Shown piece by piece: positions 47,726 through 50,009 of a DNA stretch of 50,009 nucleotides. The position numbers were made by a program, and so were the translations under genes. Origin of the DNA: DRTC01 sp964521025. GTDB taxonomy: Bacteria > Cloacimonadota > Cloacimonadia > Cloacimonadales > TCS61. Positions within the stretch are counted from its first letter, which is position 1. Each line of letters opens with the position of its first letter. A model generated the notes under the pieces. It made no database searches and was not told the DNA's origin. It saw nothing but the letters and a program-made list of their open reading frames with translations. The DNA lies in assembly GCA_964521025.1 (NCBI GenBank), contig CAZFPK010000020.1, positions 1-50,009 on the forward strand, written 5' to 3'.

Positions 47726-49036
47726 TTACAAATACTCATTCCCAATCCGCGAAATGATGAAAGGAGTTTTCCCGCTTTTCTTCTTTTCCAGCTGGGAAAC
47801 CGGGTGGAATTCCAGTTTCATCTTATTTCCCAATCTTTTTCGCAAACCTTTTTCCAATTCGATTTGAGAATTTTCGTTGAACGAATCATCGACAACCAGA
47901 TTCACATCGATCTTCGAAAGCGAATTCTGGATTATCTGCGAACAGACAACTCCCTTCGCATTATCGATGGAATGCGACATTACGGAACCGAGAAACCTGC
48001 CGTCAGGTGTTTGGATAAAATCAGATTGCTTGCCGGAAATCTCTTTTACAATCCTGAAATTCTTTTTACAATCGCAAGTTTTTGCGGATTTCTCAATCTT
48101 AATAATATCACCGATTTTATAACGGATCAAAGGCATCGAATAATTATAAAAACTCGTTCCGACCAACTCTCCGAAACCTTTATCAGAAGTTTCTTTTCCA
48201 TTCTCATCGACAATTTCATGATAAGCAAAATCTTCCATAAAATGCAGGTTTCCGTGTTCGCATTCCGAAATCATTGCTGAACATTCATGAAGAGAGAAGA
48301 AATTGTAAATTCTGCATTTATATGCTTTTTCCAGAAGACTTCTTCTTTGTTCGGATAATGTTTCACCATAAGTTACGATCGCTTGCGGAGAATGGATTTT
48401 GATTCCTTCTTCTTCGGCAAACTTGCTGATCATCAACAAATCGAAGGGAAATCCCATCATAAATTTCGGTCGGAAACGGTTTATCTCTTTGATAACTTTA
48501 TGAGCAGATTCTTTTTTCAGCCGGTTGGAATCGAAACGCAGGATATTGTAGAATTTGTTATATTGGAAAGCCCGGTCTCTAAAATAATAACTCTGAATAC
48601 TGAAAGTCTTTTTCCCGAAATTGTAGCCAGCCCATTTATAACTTCGCAATAAAGCCGCGATTTTGTTTGCCTGAACAGAATTATCGAGAACAAAATGAAG
48701 CGGAGTTCCGGTCGAACCGCTGGTCGAATCCCATGTTATTCCGAATTTATTTGCGTTGTCTGCGATGAATTCAGATTTTCGTGTCCGAACTGTTTCTTTA
48801 TCTAATAATGAAATTTTTGATAAATCATTTCGACCCTGAAATGAAGAAATATCCAAATCGATTTCTTTGAAAAGTTTTCGATAATACGGAACATTTTTAC
48901 CGGCATGATGAACCAGTTTAGTCAACATTTCATCCTGACAATTCTGCAGTTTTTCTTTTGTCCAGAACTGGCTTTTTTTATAGAAGGAATATCTTTTCAG
49001 GGTTTTTAACGGGATTTGGAAGATGGATTTTTCCAA
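47726..49036 (-). CDS. CapK/phenylacetate-CoA-ligase-like adenylating enzyme
   Basis: 436 residues with the adenylate-forming phosphate loop STSGSTGTP at 104-112, VTYGETLSEQ and YNFFSLHE motifs, and a RYKIGD motif. CapK-like members of this family are found in capsule and LPS clusters, where they may activate an acyl group for sugar decoration. The start is a TTG at 49036 with AAGGA before it. The gene is separated from the main polysaccharide cluster by nadA and the ATPase cassette. Confidence 0.83.
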   Translation of the reverse strand: MEKSIFQIPLKTLKRYSFYKKSQFWTKEKLQNCQDEMLTKLVHHAGKNVPYYRKLFKEIDLDISSFQGRNDLSKISLLDKETVRTRKSEFIADNANKFGITWDSTSGSTGTPLHFVLDNSVQANKIAALLRSYKWAGYNFGKKTFSIQSYYFRDRAFQYNKFYNILRFDSNRLKKESAHKVIKEINRFRPKFMMGFPFDLLMISKFAEEEGIKIHSPQAIVTYGETLSEQRRSLLEKAYKCRIYNFFSLHECSAMISECEHGNLHFMEDFAYHEIVDENGKETSDKGFGELVGTSFYNYSMPLIRYKIGDIIKIEKSAKTCDCKKNFRIVKEISGKQSDFIQTPDGRFLGSVMSHSIDNAKGVVCSQIIQNSLSKIDVNLVVDDSFNENSQIELEKGLRKRLGNKMKLEFHPVSQLEKKKSGKTPFIISRIGNEYL

Positions 49037-49096
49037 ATTATTTATCCTTTTTTGGAAACCATTGAAATGGTTGTAGTTTGTTCGGATTATTCAATT

Positions 49097-49116
49097 CACC
49101 ACAATGAATTGTGGTG
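49097..49116. repeat. Perfect 8-bp hairpin
   Basis: CACCACAA-TGAA-TTGTGGTG, between the TPR gene and the CapK-like gene. Confidence 0.55.
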
Positions 49117-49152
49117 TTGTTCTGAATTTTTTTCTCAATCAGGATGTTTGAG

Positions 49153-50009
49153 TTACATTTCTCTCTGCATCTTTATTTTTTCGACTGTTTCTTTGAATAT
49201 CGGGTCTTTTTTCATTCTTTGCACATTTGGATTTTTCTCATCTACCAAAGCAGTTGGAATATAAAAATGAGATTCTGCGATTGGATGATATTCTTTATTT
49301 ATTTGCTTTAAAACATTTTTTGTTTTTTCAGAACTTTCCTTATCTTGAATGGCAAAAGTATAAACCAGCATCAAAGATTTTTGGAAAATATTTTCTTCCT
49401 GTTTACTGTCCTCGAACTCGATATTTTTTATAATCTCCAGCCAGATTTCAGTAAATTCCTCATACTTCGGATTGGCGGATTTTATCGATTCGATAAGATT
49501 AAAAAGAGCAGTAAAAGAGATCATTACCGGATACGGACTTTCTTTTTCCTTTATTATCTGGAAACCATTTTCGGAAAAATAGGTTCGAATTATTTCATTC
49601 TGTTTGTAATAGAGCAGGATGAGGATATGTTTTAATCTCTCTTTTTTTGTAAGTCCTTTGATAAAAAGTTTTTGAAGCGAATCCGGAACTTTATAATCTT
49701 GCTTGATTTTAGCAAATAATAAATCAAAAGCCGGTTTTATAAACCTTGGAACATTGTCGATTTTTTTAACAAACCAATAAAAATCTTTTAATCCGTTATA
49801 GAACTTGCTCGAATTAAAGTATGAAACACCTCTATTGTGATAAGATTGAAAGAATTCCGGATTAATTTCGATTGCTCTGTCATAATCCTCAATCGCTTTT
49901 TCATATTGTTTTAAAACTGCATAACTATTTCCTCGATTGATATAAGCAGCAGTATCTTCCGGATTCAATTCGATGGCTTTGCTGTAATCTGCGATCGCTT
50001 TTTCATATT
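49153..50009 (-). CDS. TPR-repeat protein, 5' end outside the window
   Basis: At least 285 codons, open to the right edge. The N-terminal part consists of tetratricopeptide repeats (YEKAIADYSKAIELNPED, then AAYINRGNSYAVLKQYEKAI and AIEINPEFFQSYHNRGVSYF). The remaining 200 residues are helical and unrecognised (LFIKGLTKKERLKHILILLY). TPR proteins mediate protein contacts; no enzymatic part is seen. An internal ATG at 49968 is not the real start, because the repeats continue beyond it. Confidence 0.82.
   Translation of the reverse strand, partial: YEKAIADYSKAIELNPEDTAAYINRGNSYAVLKQYEKAIEDYDRAIEINPEFFQSYHNRGVSYFNSSKFYNGLKDFYWFVKKIDNVPRFIKPAFDLLFAKIKQDYKVPDSLQKLFIKGLTKKERLKHILILLYYKQNEIIRTYFSENGFQIIKEKESPYPVMISFTALFNLIESIKSANPKYEEFTEIWLEIIKNIEFEDSKQEENIFQKSLMLVYTFAIQDKESSEKTKNVLKQINKEYHPIAESHFYIPTALVDEKNPNVQRMKKDPIFKETVEKIKMQREM

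Overview
This window most probably comes from an anaerobic, AT-rich bacterium of the candidate phylum Cloacimonadota (inferred, not proven). Six large secreted proteins end in a C-terminal sorting domain of the type IX secretion kind (an NYPNPF-like start, a GQKVKTL-like core, a GIYFYKL-like strand and a basic tail). They lie among ordinary Gram-negative housekeeping genes and LPS-type sugar genes. No rRNA, tRNA or CRISPR array was seen.

Layout. 0.2-4.4 kb (minus strand): a lone receiver-domain protein behind a candidate sigma-54 promoter, a fused double deoxynucleoside kinase, an adenylate-kinase-like protein, a DUF4342 protein, a truncated secretory gene and a frameshifted flavodoxin/zinc-ribbon protein. 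4.4-8.7 kb (minus): two complete type II restriction-modification pairs in tandem. 8.9-9.7 kb: a zinc-ribbon membrane protein. 9.8-17 kb (plus): queD, engB, dxs, mnmE, a sensor kinase and purA. 17-38.3 kb (minus): an array of secreted proteins (a WxDxR-repeat protein, a MAM-like/Fn3 protein, a 1308-residue protein, a CotH/lamin-tail protein, a beta-helix, a choice-of-anchor-like protein and a BNR-like protein) interrupted by three tandem small barrel-like paralogues. 38.5-45.1 kb and 47.7-49 kb (minus): surface polysaccharide genes (polytopic membrane protein, sugar aminotransferase, WbqC, acyltransferase, glycosyltransferase, flippase-like protein, CapK-like ligase), with nadA and an AAA/DUF4143 ATPase between them. 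A TPR protein runs off the right edge.

The most unusual content is a dense set of short palindromes. One family has conserved outer arms (ACTTGAATTAAGT and CTTGATTTAAGT) around palindromic cores that differ from copy to copy but stay self-complementary. It fills the gaps between the secreted-protein genes and often touches or supplies their stop codons. Other palindromes, including AAAGCGACTCCGTCGCTTT and TCCGGCAGTTGCCGGA, sit in frame inside the sorting-domain coding sequence of five genes, in loops that are shorter in two related domains without them. This looks like a small palindromic element able to colonise both gene ends and surface loops of secreted proteins.

The secreted proteins and the sugar genes may serve one process: in Bacteroidota, type IX cargo is anchored to an LPS glycan at the cell surface. 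No secretion-machine gene is present, so this link is only suggested by position. The AAA/DUF4143 ATPase is bracketed by roughly 55-bp inverted repeats and behaves in the sequence like a self-contained cassette.
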